DNA of 64,000 nt, from contig JAIOZM010000003.1 of the NCBI GenBank assembly GCA_021740585.1, positions 1-64,000 on the forward strand, read 5' to 3'. A program made the position numbers and the translations under genes. Source of the DNA: Bacteroidales bacterium. GTDB lineage: Bacteria; Bacteroidota; Bacteroidia; Bacteroidales; GCA-2748055. Each line of letters starts with the position of its first letter. Positions within the stretch are counted from its first letter, which is position 1. Of the stretch, positions 42,804 through 51,704 are shown one piece after another. The notes under the pieces were generated by a model, which was given only the letters and a program-made list of their open reading frames with translations, did not search any database and was not told the DNA's origin.

Positions 42804-45152
42804 TTAATTTAACCGATAGGAAAGTCCAAAGCTTATATTCCGTCTCGACTGTGGATTATAAACCAGATTCTCATCAATAAAAGTGGCGTTCAGACTCCCG
42901 TATTTTTCATCGAAAAGATTATTCGCTTTTAAGAAAATATTAAGATTTTGACTCAGATTATAACTTGCCATAAAATTCATTGCATAATAACCGTCGGTTT
43001 CATTAAATAACTCATCGTACAATCCTTCAAAAGGTATGAGTACTCTTAACCATTTACTCATCCAGTGACTTTCAATATAAATATATAAGTTCTCAGCAGG
43101 TTCCATCGATATTTTAAGTTTACCCATATGTCTGGGAGTAAGGTTAAAATATTCTGCAACAATTTCTCTTACATTGGGCATTCTGTCCTGCCGTTCCTGA
43201 AAGATGAGGCTAAGTTCAACATCCATGTTAATAGATTTAACCAAATTATCGATACGAAAAGTAGTCTGACTCCCAAACATATTTGATATAGCCTTTGTGT
43301 TATTCACCCATGTTCTAACCGAATCGTTTATAGCATTTTCTAAAGCAAATTCGTTAATACTTTTTGTTTCTGAAATTATGTGATCGCGTATCTGATATAG
43401 AAACAAAGTCTGATAAAGTGTTACTCTTTTTAAGATGGTGGTATTCAACCCTAACTCTAAGGTGTTGAAATTCTCCGGTCTTAGGTTAGGGTTTGGGACG
43501 ACCATGTAATTAACAGCATCCGGCCCCGTCTTATATGCGAGAGACTGGTATGCGATAGAGGCAGGTGGAGCCTTGTATGATGTTCCGGTTGATATCCGCC
43601 ATGAGGTTCTGGCATTTGTTTTATGGAGGATGGCAATATGAGGACTGAAGTTATTTCCATACAGGGTATTCATATCGTATCTCAGACTTGTTAATACCCG
43701 GTATCTTTTATAGGTGTAATAAGATTGAAGAAATCCTGAGCTGTTACTGTAAACAATAGGATTTATTCCAAATTCGTCATATCCTTGAGCAATGCCTGAA
43801 ACTTTTTCGCTAAAACCTGAATAGGATGATTTATTAAAAGGTGCCGACAGAAAATTTGTTACAGGCAGGTTGCCGGATTGATTGTATGAAAATCCCGCAA
43901 CCAATTCCAGATCAGGTAATAAGCTACCTGAAAAGGATTGTTCGAACATCATATCATTTGAAGCAGAATAGCGGTAAACATCTTCCATTTCAGGGATAAA
44001 AGTGAGTCCCTGACTCGAATTATTGTCCATTTTATAAACCAAATAGGAGAACAATGAGTTTGAAGAGAATCTTAAAAATTCCTTCTTATAGCTCAAACTG
44101 GTTTTCTCAATACGATCGCCCCAGTAATTTTGCGGATTATTATATTTATAAAATGCAGGTGAAAGGCCTAATGAACTATGGGTTCTGCGGTACATATTGT
44201 CGTAAGATAAGCTTACTCCCCTGAAATTAAACAACATTCCCATCATGTGAGAGGATGTTCCAAGATCTTGCATTTCAGGACGTTTAAAATCTCCTTCATA
44301 ATTCTCCCCATAATTTTCGCGTATAAAATCATCTGGATCAATTCCTTTAATAACCAATAAATCTTCCGTTACTACCAAAGGATCATATTCTGCTCCGCCA
44401 ATGGTAAATTTTTCCCCACGTGCCTGATAATAATTTAAAGGATTATAAACATCTTCATCTTCATATTGAACATTTAAATTTGTTAGCTCAGATTTACTGC
44501 CGTAAAAACTATATTGAAGAATATTATTATTTTTCCCGCCTTTTCCACCAATAAAAAAATTAATATTATCGTATCCACCTTCACCCAATCCAATATCACC
44601 ACGAACAAAAGTTCCCTTGTCTGCTTCTTTGGTGATAATATTTATCACACCCGAAACCGCATCGGCTCCGTAAATGGCAGAAGCATTACCATAAATAACC
44701 TCTATCTTTTCTGCCTGCCTGATGGGCAGCTGTGAGCCAATGGGCATTCCTGAAACAACACTTGGTTTTACTGGAATACCGTTTATTAATATTTTAGTGT
44801 ATAAATTTCCGGTAAGACCCCAAATCTGGAAACTTTCTCCCAATTCGCCGCTTCCGGGCTGGGAAGTTTGGATTCCCGGTAAGGAATTTAAAACATCGGT
44901 AAGTGTATTATACTGATTTTTAAGTATTTCATCGTGGCTTATTACATAGATTGAAAAAGGAAGTTCGTCGGAGTTTTTAGAGATTCTTCCTGTGGAAACC
45001 ATTTTTTTTAAGCTGGAATCGGGCTCGAAATTTAAGTCGGTTGCACCTAAAGTCTCGATACCAATCAGGCTTTGAAGACTGTCTGTCTGAGCATACGTTA
45101 AGCCGGGAACCGCAAAAACCAAAAATAATATTATTAACCGCTTGTAATTCAT
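42804..45152 (-). CDS. TonB-dependent receptor
   Basis: A 782-residue outer-membrane receptor. It has a signal peptide (1-21, ending TYAQ), a short N-terminal region lacking the carboxypeptidase-like domain, a plug domain (~55-170, with NQYNTLTDVLNSLPGIQ and YGADAVSGVINIITK) and a beta-barrel ending in an aromatic-type C-terminus (GLSYRLN). The plug is of the vitamin B12/siderophore type, but the ligand cannot be told from sequence. It is the first gene of a probable two-gene operon with the SpoIIE phosphatase, an uncommon pairing. A TATCTTTG -7 box lies 18 bp upstream of the start. Confidence 0.9.
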   Translation of the reverse strand: MNYKRLIILFLVFAVPGLTYAQTDSLQSLIGIETLGATDLNFEPDSSLKKMVSTGRISKNSDELPFSIYVISHDEILKNQYNTLTDVLNSLPGIQTSQPGSGELGESFQIWGLTGNLYTKILINGIPVKPSVVSGMPIGSQLPIRQAEKIEVIYGNASAIYGADAVSGVINIITKEADKGTFVRGDIGLGEGGYDNINFFIGGKGGKNNNILQYSFYGSKSELTNLNVQYEDEDVYNPLNYYQARGEKFTIGGAEYDPLVVTEDLLVIKGIDPDDFIRENYGENYEGDFKRPEMQDLGTSSHMMGMLFNFRGVSLSYDNMYRRTHSSLGLSPAFYKYNNPQNYWGDRIEKTSLSYKKEFLRFSSNSLFSYLVYKMDNNSSQGLTFIPEMEDVYRYSASNDMMFEQSFSGSLLPDLELVAGFSYNQSGNLPVTNFLSAPFNKSSYSGFSEKVSGIAQGYDEFGINPIVYSNSSGFLQSYYTYKRYRVLTSLRYDMNTLYGNNFSPHIAILHKTNARTSWRISTGTSYKAPPASIAYQSLAYKTGPDAVNYMVVPNPNLRPENFNTLELGLNTTILKRVTLYQTLFLYQIRDHIISETKSINEFALENAINDSVRTWVNNTKAISNMFGSQTTFRIDNLVKSINMDVELSLIFQERQDRMPNVREIVAEYFNLTPRHMGKLKISMEPAENLYIYIESHWMSKWLRVLIPFEGLYDELFNETDGYYAMNFMASYNLSQNLNIFLKANNLFDEKYGSLNATFIDENLVYNPQSRRNISFGLSYRLN

Positions 45153-45169
45153 TATTTTTTATTCATGAT

Positions 45170-45177
45170 CAAAGATA
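45170..45177 (-). promoter_or_regulatory. -7 box upstream of TonB-dependent receptor gene
   Basis: TATCTTTG on the minus strand matches TAnnTTTG; start near 45163, leader about 11 nt. No upstream box recognised. Confidence 0.4.
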
Positions 45178-45360
45178 TGAAAAGAATTGCTTTAAAATGA
45201 AATGGTTCTTAGGGTATGGCGCAATCTGCCAAGGAAAATGAATAAAATTTTAAATATATTGAACTGATGCAATCAAAATTAATTTGTGAATCTGTGGCTA
45301 TTATTTTAATCTTATTTCTCAATTTTCATCAACAATAAAAAAAATAGTATTTCCCTTATT

Positions 45361-47607
45361 TCAAAATATACCACTTAATCGTAAACTAATGTTTCTATGC
45401 GGCAAAACGTCCCCGGGCCTTCCCATATATTCGGTGTTGAAAAGATTCTTAACAGCAAGCGAGACTTTCCATTGCTCCGATTTTCTGAATCCAAGAACTA
45501 AATCACTAAGAAAGTATCCTTTGTTATTCACTAACCAATAATCGTAAAATCCTGGCATAATATCTTCACGGGTAAGTTCACCCAGAAAAACCTTGTCGAT
45601 TTTCATGATTTTGGATTTCGCATAAAGATTTAGTCCCATATCAAATTTTCCCAGCCTGATAATCCACTCCAGATTTGCAGAATGTTTTCGTCTGTACTTT
45701 AAAAATTCTGTTTCCGAATCGTCCTTCTTATATTCAACAGGATACATAAACATATATCCCCCTCTGAAACTATTAGTGAACATGCCTATAGACTGGTTCA
45801 ACTGGAATTCGAACTCTGTTCCGTAAACTCTGGAGTTCTCACTATTCCAGGCTTGAAAACCAAGGTCGTAGCTATCTGAAACCGGATCATAGTATTGACC
45901 AAAAACATACTCAATCATATTCTTATTTTGGGAATAGAAAGCTGCCAGATCAATCATCCCGTTTAGACTTCCAATCATCAGGCCTTGTTTTATGCCTATT
46001 TCAGAATTCCATCCCGATTCAGGTTGAATATCCGGATTTGGGTAGATTTTTACGGTGCCCAGCCTTGTTGAAGCAAACTTTTCAGCAATGGATGGATACC
46101 GGTAACCTTGTCCGAATGAAGCACGCAGGAAAGTGTAACCGGCCAGTTTGTAGTTAATCCCCGTACGGAAAATAGGGACTAATTCATCGGGATTTCCATC
46201 CTGAATATTTTGTTCCAGACGCACTCCGGCTACCAGTTTCACATTTTTTTTAACTTCCATGTCGAATTGAGAAAAACCCGCCAAATTCAGGGTCTGATGA
46301 TCCCCATAGAAATTTGATAAAACTTCGCTGTAATTCTCAGAGAAACCAATATTCATAGTCGCAAAATGGGAGAGTTTGTGTTGTAGTTGGTACTCAGTAT
46401 AATAAGTAATGGCATCGCTATTGGTTTGTTCATCATCGGGAAACCTGTTTGAAGTTGCCTGAAGGCGCATGCGCAGATCATGATTGGTATTTTTGTTCCT
46501 TCGGAAGCTAATAAAAGGATCGATGGCATAGAAAGTTCCATTTAACTTTGTGGCAGTAGATTCACTATGCTTTAATGCCCCGGTTATGGCATTTTCCCAT
46601 AATACAAAATCGATTTTCTGCGTCATGCCAGAGTTCAGATTCAGACCATATTTGAGACCTTCAAGTTTTTCACTTTTATGTGACAATCTGAGGCTAAATC
46701 GGCCCAGTTTTTCGTCATTTAACTTTCGGTATCCATTATCAAAAGCAAAGGTGGCGGCTATTCCCAAATCGGTGTTCCCAAACTTCTGCAAATGAGAAAG
46801 TGATGCATTGGTGAAAACTCTGGGGGTATCCCACCATTTCCAATCTTTGTTGGAAGGCTGATCAAAAAATCCGCTTTCGACAAAGAATTTTGTTCTGGGT
46901 TCGATTCCTGCTTCAGCTGTTCTGAAATTAATTACCCCATTCAGAGCGGAAGATCCATATAAAACAGAGGATGCTCCCTTAATGATTTCTATTTGTGATA
47001 AATTTTCGAGAGGTAAAAACTGCCATTTTATATTGCCTGCATCAGCAGCAATAACCGGTAAACCATCAATGAGCGCCATTACCCTGCTGCCGGCTCCATA
47101 GCTGAATCCACTGCCGCCCCTGATCGATGCCTGCCCGTCAAGAACTTCAATTCCGGGAGTTTTAGCTATCAACTCCTGAGGATCAGAAATATGATTATTT
47201 CCCGGGGAATACGCTTTAATAAGTGTCATGGAAACTGTAAGGTCAGACAATTTCTGTTCTACTTTATTAGCGCTTATAACGATCTGATCAATTTCATTTA
47301 CCGCCGGAATTAGTCCGATGTTTAATTGAATTGTGTCGCCCGAATTAAGATTCAGATGTTTAACTTCTGATACATAACCCACATACTGGAATGTAAGGTT
47401 TAACAGGGAGGGACTCAGGTTTATACTATAGTTTCCCTTAGTATCGCTAATGGAACCCTGGTTTCTGCCATAAATAATGTTTGCGCCTACCAGAGGCGTT
47501 TTGTTTTCCGCATCAAAGACTCTTCCGTAAATAAATACTGAATTATCCTGAGCACTGGCATTAAGAAAGATAAGTACTAAAAATAATGTCAGAATGGACC
47601 GCATCAT
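45361..47607 (-). CDS. TonB-dependent receptor with carboxypeptidase-like domain
   Basis: A 748-residue outer-membrane receptor: signal peptide (1-19), a carboxypeptidase-like regulatory beta domain (~24-105, FIYGRVFDAENKTPLVGANI), plug domain (~115-225, with SDPQELIAKTPGIEVLDGQ and YGSSALNGVINFRT) and beta-barrel to the C-terminus (ISLRLSGIF). This architecture is characteristic of Bacteroidota. The ligand is unknown; there is no SusD partner, so glycan uptake of the Sus type is unlikely. Its first 4 bp overlap the stop of the small lipoprotein gene upstream, so the pair is translationally coupled. No cobalamin riboswitch is visible upstream. Confidence 0.9.
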   Translation of the reverse strand: MMRSILTLFLVLIFLNASAQDNSVFIYGRVFDAENKTPLVGANIIYGRNQGSISDTKGNYSINLSPSLLNLTFQYVGYVSEVKHLNLNSGDTIQLNIGLIPAVNEIDQIVISANKVEQKLSDLTVSMTLIKAYSPGNNHISDPQELIAKTPGIEVLDGQASIRGGSGFSYGAGSRVMALIDGLPVIAADAGNIKWQFLPLENLSQIEIIKGASSVLYGSSALNGVINFRTAEAGIEPRTKFFVESGFFDQPSNKDWKWWDTPRVFTNASLSHLQKFGNTDLGIAATFAFDNGYRKLNDEKLGRFSLRLSHKSEKLEGLKYGLNLNSGMTQKIDFVLWENAITGALKHSESTATKLNGTFYAIDPFISFRRNKNTNHDLRMRLQATSNRFPDDEQTNSDAITYYTEYQLQHKLSHFATMNIGFSENYSEVLSNFYGDHQTLNLAGFSQFDMEVKKNVKLVAGVRLEQNIQDGNPDELVPIFRTGINYKLAGYTFLRASFGQGYRYPSIAEKFASTRLGTVKIYPNPDIQPESGWNSEIGIKQGLMIGSLNGMIDLAAFYSQNKNMIEYVFGQYYDPVSDSYDLGFQAWNSENSRVYGTEFEFQLNQSIGMFTNSFRGGYMFMYPVEYKKDDSETEFLKYRRKHSANLEWIIRLGKFDMGLNLYAKSKIMKIDKVFLGELTREDIMPGFYDYWLVNNKGYFLSDLVLGFRKSEQWKVSLAVKNLFNTEYMGRPGDVLPHRNISLRLSGIF

Positions 47608-48014
47608 TTTGGTTTAAAAGTCATACGTATATCTGTCGGATTCTCCGGGTCTGAAAAATTCGGAAAAGATGTAGTAACTTTTAGCGATGTTTTTGTCAGC
47701 TCCTCAATATTAGTGGTGAGTGGCATTATAAGAGAGTCGGATGCCAAAACTACTTTGGTTTCGTCATAAGCAAAATGCCAGGTGCCAACATAGCCGCCAA
47801 ATGTACCTGAACCGTCTTTATTGAATATAACTTCTCCCTTGAATTTTTCAAGCATCTGACCGGGACCGCTTGCATCGACACCGTTTGCGAGAAGGGTATC
47901 GGAAAACCAACTGATAGAAGTAAGTAGAGTAAATCTTTCAGATTCTTCGTCCTTTTTGCATGAAAAGGCAATGAAAACGGCTATTATAAGTGCTGATACA
48001 ATAAATTTCTTCAT
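47604..48014 (-). CDS. Small lipoprotein of the TonB-receptor operon
   Basis: A 136-residue lipoprotein (lipobox IAFSCKKDE). Predicted to be mostly beta-strand, with a central GSGTFGGYVGTWHFAYDE segment and alternating hydrophobic residues, which resembles lipocalin-like or immunoglobulin-like small periplasmic domains in Bacteroidota; I do not recognise a named family. It precedes the TonB-dependent receptor gene with a 4-bp overlap (ATGA type), implying coupled translation and a joint role, perhaps ligand capture at the cell surface for the receptor. It is the first gene of the pair. Confidence 0.75.
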   Translation of the reverse strand: MKKFIVSALIIAVFIAFSCKKDEESERFTLLTSISWFSDTLLANGVDASGPGQMLEKFKGEVIFNKDGSGTFGGYVGTWHFAYDETKVVLASDSLIMPLTTNIEELTKTSLKVTTSFPNFSDPENPTDIRMTFKPK

Positions 48015-48489
48015 AATTGGAGCCTTAAAATATTTGTATTTGTTTTGGGTAAAGATAAAGTATAATATTGAAATGTTATAATTCTTGTAGGCTAATGTGT
48101 GGCAGGAGTGGTTGGCGATAGCAATCGGGTGTGGTAGTGTGGGTTAGCTTTTTGAACACCATTTTTAATCATGATGAAGTTGAATGGGAAGGACAGCACT
48201 ATTTTTTTCAAAATTAAAGGCTTGTTTTGAAAGGAGAATTATACGGTTTAATTCCCCAGATTTGGTTCACGATAAAATAAATCGACAATAGTCGACAATA
48301 AAGAATGCAAATATCTTATATATTGCTAACTATATCGATAATTTTCTGTTCGCAATCTTATTTTTTTTTATGTACTTTGAAAAAATAAAAAATTGGTGGA
48401 ACTTTCTATGTAGATCTTAGTGCAAAGAGAGGTTTTAACTGATAATTAGAATTTAATTAAAGCAAAATATTTTCAAAAACTATACTATT
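48015..48489. other. Divergent intergenic region
   Basis: 475 bp between divergently transcribed genes. It carries a TG-rich low-complexity patch (48095-48150) and a 10-bp tandem duplication (A/G)TCGACAATA at 48281-48300 that also contains the small inverted repeat CGAC-AATA-GTCG. I looked for a cobalamin-type box because of the adjacent receptor and saw none. No ORF of note. Confidence 0.45.
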
Positions 48490-48858
48490 ATGACAAAGCG
48501 ATTAATGTTTGTTTTAGCCATTTTTTTCAGTTTAAGTATTATTTCCTGTGAAAAACATGTGATTGAATATCCTGAAATTGATGAAACAATTCCGATTGAT
48601 TTTACCACTGAAATAATACCTATTTTTACCGATGCTTGTGTATCATGTCATTCAGGGGGTATAGCACCTAATTTATCTGTAGGAAATGCCTATAATAGTT
48701 TAATTGATGGGGAATACGTAAATATTGAAGTACCCGAATCAAGCGAGTTATACACTAAGCTTTTGCCAGGAACCAGTCATGATGGAAGAATCACGGAACC
48801 AAATCTTGAGAAAATTCTTGTATGGATCAAGCAGGGTGCTAAGGAAAATATTGACTAA
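48490..48858 (+). CDS. Small c-type cytochrome-like lipoprotein
   Basis: A 122-residue lipoprotein (lipobox SIISCEKH). It contains one haem-binding motif CVSCH (residues ~50-54, in FTDACVSCHSGG), followed by APNLSVGNAYNSLIDG and the C-terminal ILVWIKQGAKEN, which is the pattern of Planctomycete-type (PSCyt1-like) cytochrome domains, where the haem ligand Met or another residue lies further on. It should be a one-haem electron carrier or redox sensor tethered to the envelope. Such domains often occur within larger enzymes; a stand-alone version is less common. It is a single gene with no adjacent oxidase or reductase. Confidence 0.75.
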   Translation: MTKRLMFVLAIFFSLSIISCEKHVIEYPEIDETIPIDFTTEIIPIFTDACVSCHSGGIAPNLSVGNAYNSLIDGEYVNIEVPESSELYTKLLPGTSHDGRITEPNLEKILVWIKQGAKENID

Positions 48859-48911
48859 TTTTTACTTAGGGATTAAGGAAATACCTGTTTTTTTGGATAT
48901 TACTTATTTTA

Positions 48912-49571
48912 CTACCCCATCATTTCCATCATTGTCTTGACAACATTCTCAGCGCCTTCACCAATTTGCGCGATCGTAGCATCGAGCATATAGCATGGGG
49001 TTGTAACCACTTTGTAGTCAGGGTCTGCCACTACTTCCCCATGTGAAGTATATGTATGTTTGGCACCGGCTTTCTTAATTCCTTCAGCAGTAGACTGATC
49101 CGATCCTATAGTAAGATTTACTCCTTTCAGAACTTTTGCTATCAGAACGGGAGAAATGCAAAGAGCTCCTATGGGAATTTTTTTCCCGTGTGCTGAGCTT
49201 ATTGCTTTCTTTACTTCCGGAATAACATCTCCGTCAGGTCCCTTAAAGGCCCAGTCTGATAAGTTTTTAGCTGCCCCGAATCCTCCCGGGAATAAAAGTC
49301 CGTCGAACTCAACAGCATCAAATTCACTTAAACTTTTTATTTTGCCTCTTGCAATTCGGGCCGACTCAATCAGTACATTGCGGGTTTCGTTCATTTCTTC
49401 ACCCGTTAAGTGATTGATAACATGATGTTGATTAATGTCGGGGGCAAAAATTTCATATTCACATCCAAGTTTTGAAATGGCGTATAAACTGAGGGTTGCT
49501 TCATGAATTTCAGCACCATCATAAACGCCGCAACCTGATAAAACAACAGCAATTTTTTTTGTTTTAGCCAT
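48912..49571 (-). CDS. elbB: DJ-1/PfpI family glyoxalase ElbB
   Basis: A 219-residue protein of the ElbB/SCRP27A group in the DJ-1/PfpI superfamily. The start VVLSGCGVYDGAEIHE (residues ~9-24) and ALCISPVLIAKVL with the nucleophilic cysteine (~137) are diagnostic; LLFPGGFGAAKNLSDWA (~92-108) completes the family pattern. ElbB has been described as having glyoxalase activity and was linked to isoprenoid synthesis in E. coli, a link that rests on weak genetics. It is cytoplasmic. It is divergent from thpR with 68 bp between the starts. Confidence 0.92.
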   Translation of the reverse strand: MAKTKKIAVVLSGCGVYDGAEIHEATLSLYAISKLGCEYEIFAPDINQHHVINHLTGEEMNETRNVLIESARIARGKIKSLSEFDAVEFDGLLFPGGFGAAKNLSDWAFKGPDGDVIPEVKKAISSAHGKKIPIGALCISPVLIAKVLKGVNLTIGSDQSTAEGIKKAGAKHTYTSHGEVVADPDYKVVTTPCYMLDATIAQIGEGAENVVKTMMEMMG

Positions 49572-49639
49572 GATTCTTTATATTTTGGTTCAATATCAGC
49601 AAATTAAGAAAAAAAAAGAAAATCAGCTAAATATTTTAT

Positions 49640-50215
49640 ATGTCTTACAATCAAAATATCCACAGATTATTTATTGGGCTTAAAATATATCCCGATTCTA
49701 TCTTTAATAGCCTGAGAGAAGGAATCAGGCAAAAACTTCATAAGGAAAAAATACGCTGGGTTAAGCCAGAGCATTTACATTTAACAATACGATTTTTAGG
49801 GGACACCGACTCGAATCAAATTTCACTGATTTCCAGACAACTAGGGGAAGTTGCAAGTGAAACAAAGTGTTTTAATGTTTCAATAAAGGCCTTAGGTGTT
49901 TTCAGAAGTTTTAGCCATCCGAAAGTCTTATGGGCAGGAGTGGAACAATCCGATCCACTCATAGAATTAAAGAATAAAGTTGATAATGCTTTAAATGAAA
50001 TGGATTATCAGTTTTGCTCTGATAATTATAGCCCTCATTTAACTTTGGGAAGAATGAAAAATATCATAAATAAGGTTGAATTCAGGGATATTATTGTCAA
50101 AAATAATGAAACCCTGTTTTTACAACAGAATGTGAAGAGTATGGTACTATTTGAAAGTATACTGAAAAATGATGGCTCGGAATATATTCCGGTGAGTGAA
50201 CATTTTTTCCTTTAA
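49640..50215 (+). CDS. thpR: RNA 2',3'-cyclic phosphodiesterase (2H family)
   Basis: A 191-residue 2H phosphoesterase (LigT/ThpR). The two catalytic HxT motifs are HLTIRFLG (~residue 47-54) and HLTLGRMK (~133-140), the correct spacing for the family. It hydrolyses 2',3'-cyclic phosphates on RNA ends and in vitro can join tRNA halves through 2'-5' bonds. The N-terminal HRLFIGLKIYPD and the WVKPEHLHLT approach are typical. The stop overlaps the convergent sugar transferase gene by 4 bp. It is divergent from elbB. Confidence 0.92.
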   Translation: MSYNQNIHRLFIGLKIYPDSIFNSLREGIRQKLHKEKIRWVKPEHLHLTIRFLGDTDSNQISLISRQLGEVASETKCFNVSIKALGVFRSFSHPKVLWAGVEQSDPLIELKNKVDNALNEMDYQFCSDNYSPHLTLGRMKNIINKVEFRDIIVKNNETLFLQQNVKSMVLFESILKNDGSEYIPVSEHFFL

Positions 50216-51627
50216 ACTCCCCTGCCGTTTATTATTGTAAGGATAGTATAGAAGATTATTTTCATGTCCACAAAAAGAGACATATTTTCAATATAAAGAA
50301 TATCGTATCTTAATCTTTTTATCATCTGATCAACATTCTCAGCATAGCCGTATTTTACCTGTCCCCAAGAAGTTATTCCCGGTTTAACTTTTTGAAGATG
50401 AACATAATGAGGAGCCTTTTTAATGATTTGATCAATATAGAACTGACGTTCGGGTCTTGGGCCAACCAATGACATATCTCCTTTAAGAACATTTATGAAG
50501 TTTGGAATTTCATCAAGGCGGTATTTCCTCATAAAACTCCCAAATTTAGTAAGTCGGCTGTCATTCTTATTTGATAACATCGGTCCATTCTTTTCCGCGT
50601 CATCACGCATCGAACGGAATTTCAGTATTTTAAACGATTTCCCATATCTTCCGATTCTTTCATGCGAATAGAAAATTTTACCCGGTGAGGATAATTTAAC
50701 CCCGATAGCAAGGATAATAATTAAAGGTAAAGAAATTACCAGAGCCAGGAGGGAAAAAACATAATCAATAATTTGTTTTACGTTCGACTGCCAGACAGGC
50801 ATCAGATCGTGGGAAATTTGAATGAGAGGAGTCCCGAATAATTGAGTCATTTTAACCTTCCCGGTAAGGATATCATACATATTCGGGATGGCTTTAATGA
50901 TTACCTTACAACCGGCAAGTTTATTCATAATTTTGCCTATCTCAGTATTTTCCGACGATTCCAGTGCAATGATAACTTCCTGAATATCATTTTCCTGAAT
51001 TATAGTACTAAGTTTATTCAAACTTCCGTAGTGTTTTATATAGTCGGACAGCTGGTAGTGGTCTTTTTTTATAACATTCACAAAACCAATAATGTAATTC
51101 CCATAAGAGAGCTTTTGCTGTTCCAGTTCCAGATAGGTTTCAACGGCTTGTTTATTGCTCCCGATCATTAAGGTGTTAAATCGAATTTTTTTATTTTGAA
51201 TTTTTCGGGCGGTAATGCTTGTAATAATCAAACGAAGAATTAAACATATTAAAAAATGCAGTCCGAATAAAACTGAATACAATTGATAGTAGTTTTTATA
51301 ACTACTTATTTCATCATCCAAAAGCAGGAGGAAGAACAGTATGGTTACGCCAAAAAGAGATTGAAGAAAAGTTTGTACAATGTCATTTAGCCTTGACTTT
51401 CGATAAATATCTCTGTAATAACCCGTAAGGTAATAAAGCAATACCCAGGAGATGGGAATAAGGATTAATCCGAGGAAATACCTGTCGCTGAAGGTAAGAG
51501 GAATATCATAACCAAATTTAAGTGGCTCAATATATTCTTTTCGAAAGATATAGAAAAGTGTCCAGCTGGAGGCTGCGGCAATTAAATCGGCAAATAGGTA
51601 TTTTGCCGTTTGCAACTTATATTTCAT
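50212..51627 (-). CDS. Priming sugar transferase (polyprenyl-phosphate glycosylphosphotransferase)
   Basis: A 471-residue inner-membrane enzyme of the WbaP/PglC group that attaches the first sugar phosphate to undecaprenyl phosphate for surface polysaccharide. It has four N-terminal helices (~10-130), a Rossmann-like CoA-binding domain (~145-265), one more helix (~282-305) and the catalytic bacterial sugar-transferase domain (~275-471) with KILKFRSMRDDAE, DEIPNFINVLKGDMSLVGPRPER and KPGITSWGQVKYG. No glycosyltransferases, flippase or polymerase are next to it, so it is separated from its polysaccharide cluster. The specific sugar is unknown. It faces thpR tail to tail with a 4-bp overlap. Confidence 0.92.
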   Translation of the reverse strand: MKYKLQTAKYLFADLIAAASSWTLFYIFRKEYIEPLKFGYDIPLTFSDRYFLGLILIPISWVLLYYLTGYYRDIYRKSRLNDIVQTFLQSLFGVTILFFLLLLDDEISSYKNYYQLYSVLFGLHFLICLILRLIITSITARKIQNKKIRFNTLMIGSNKQAVETYLELEQQKLSYGNYIIGFVNVIKKDHYQLSDYIKHYGSLNKLSTIIQENDIQEVIIALESSENTEIGKIMNKLAGCKVIIKAIPNMYDILTGKVKMTQLFGTPLIQISHDLMPVWQSNVKQIIDYVFSLLALVISLPLIIILAIGVKLSSPGKIFYSHERIGRYGKSFKILKFRSMRDDAEKNGPMLSNKNDSRLTKFGSFMRKYRLDEIPNFINVLKGDMSLVGPRPERQFYIDQIIKKAPHYVHLQKVKPGITSWGQVKYGYAENVDQMIKRLRYDILYIENMSLFVDMKIIFYTILTIINGRGV

Positions 51628-51704
51628 ACTAGTTTTCAGGTAGATCAGTAAAGTATAACGGTAAAAATACCTTTTTATTATAAATAGCTAAAAAAAGGAG
51701 AGAT

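Noticed and set aside
46890-46915. tRNA-like TPsiC-loop sequence GGTTCGATTCC
   Set aside because: Lies inside the TonB receptor gene and no cloverleaf surrounds it.
48015-48489. Cobalamin riboswitch upstream of the lipoprotein/TonB receptor pair
   Set aside because: No B12-box-like sequence or expected set of stems could be found by eye.
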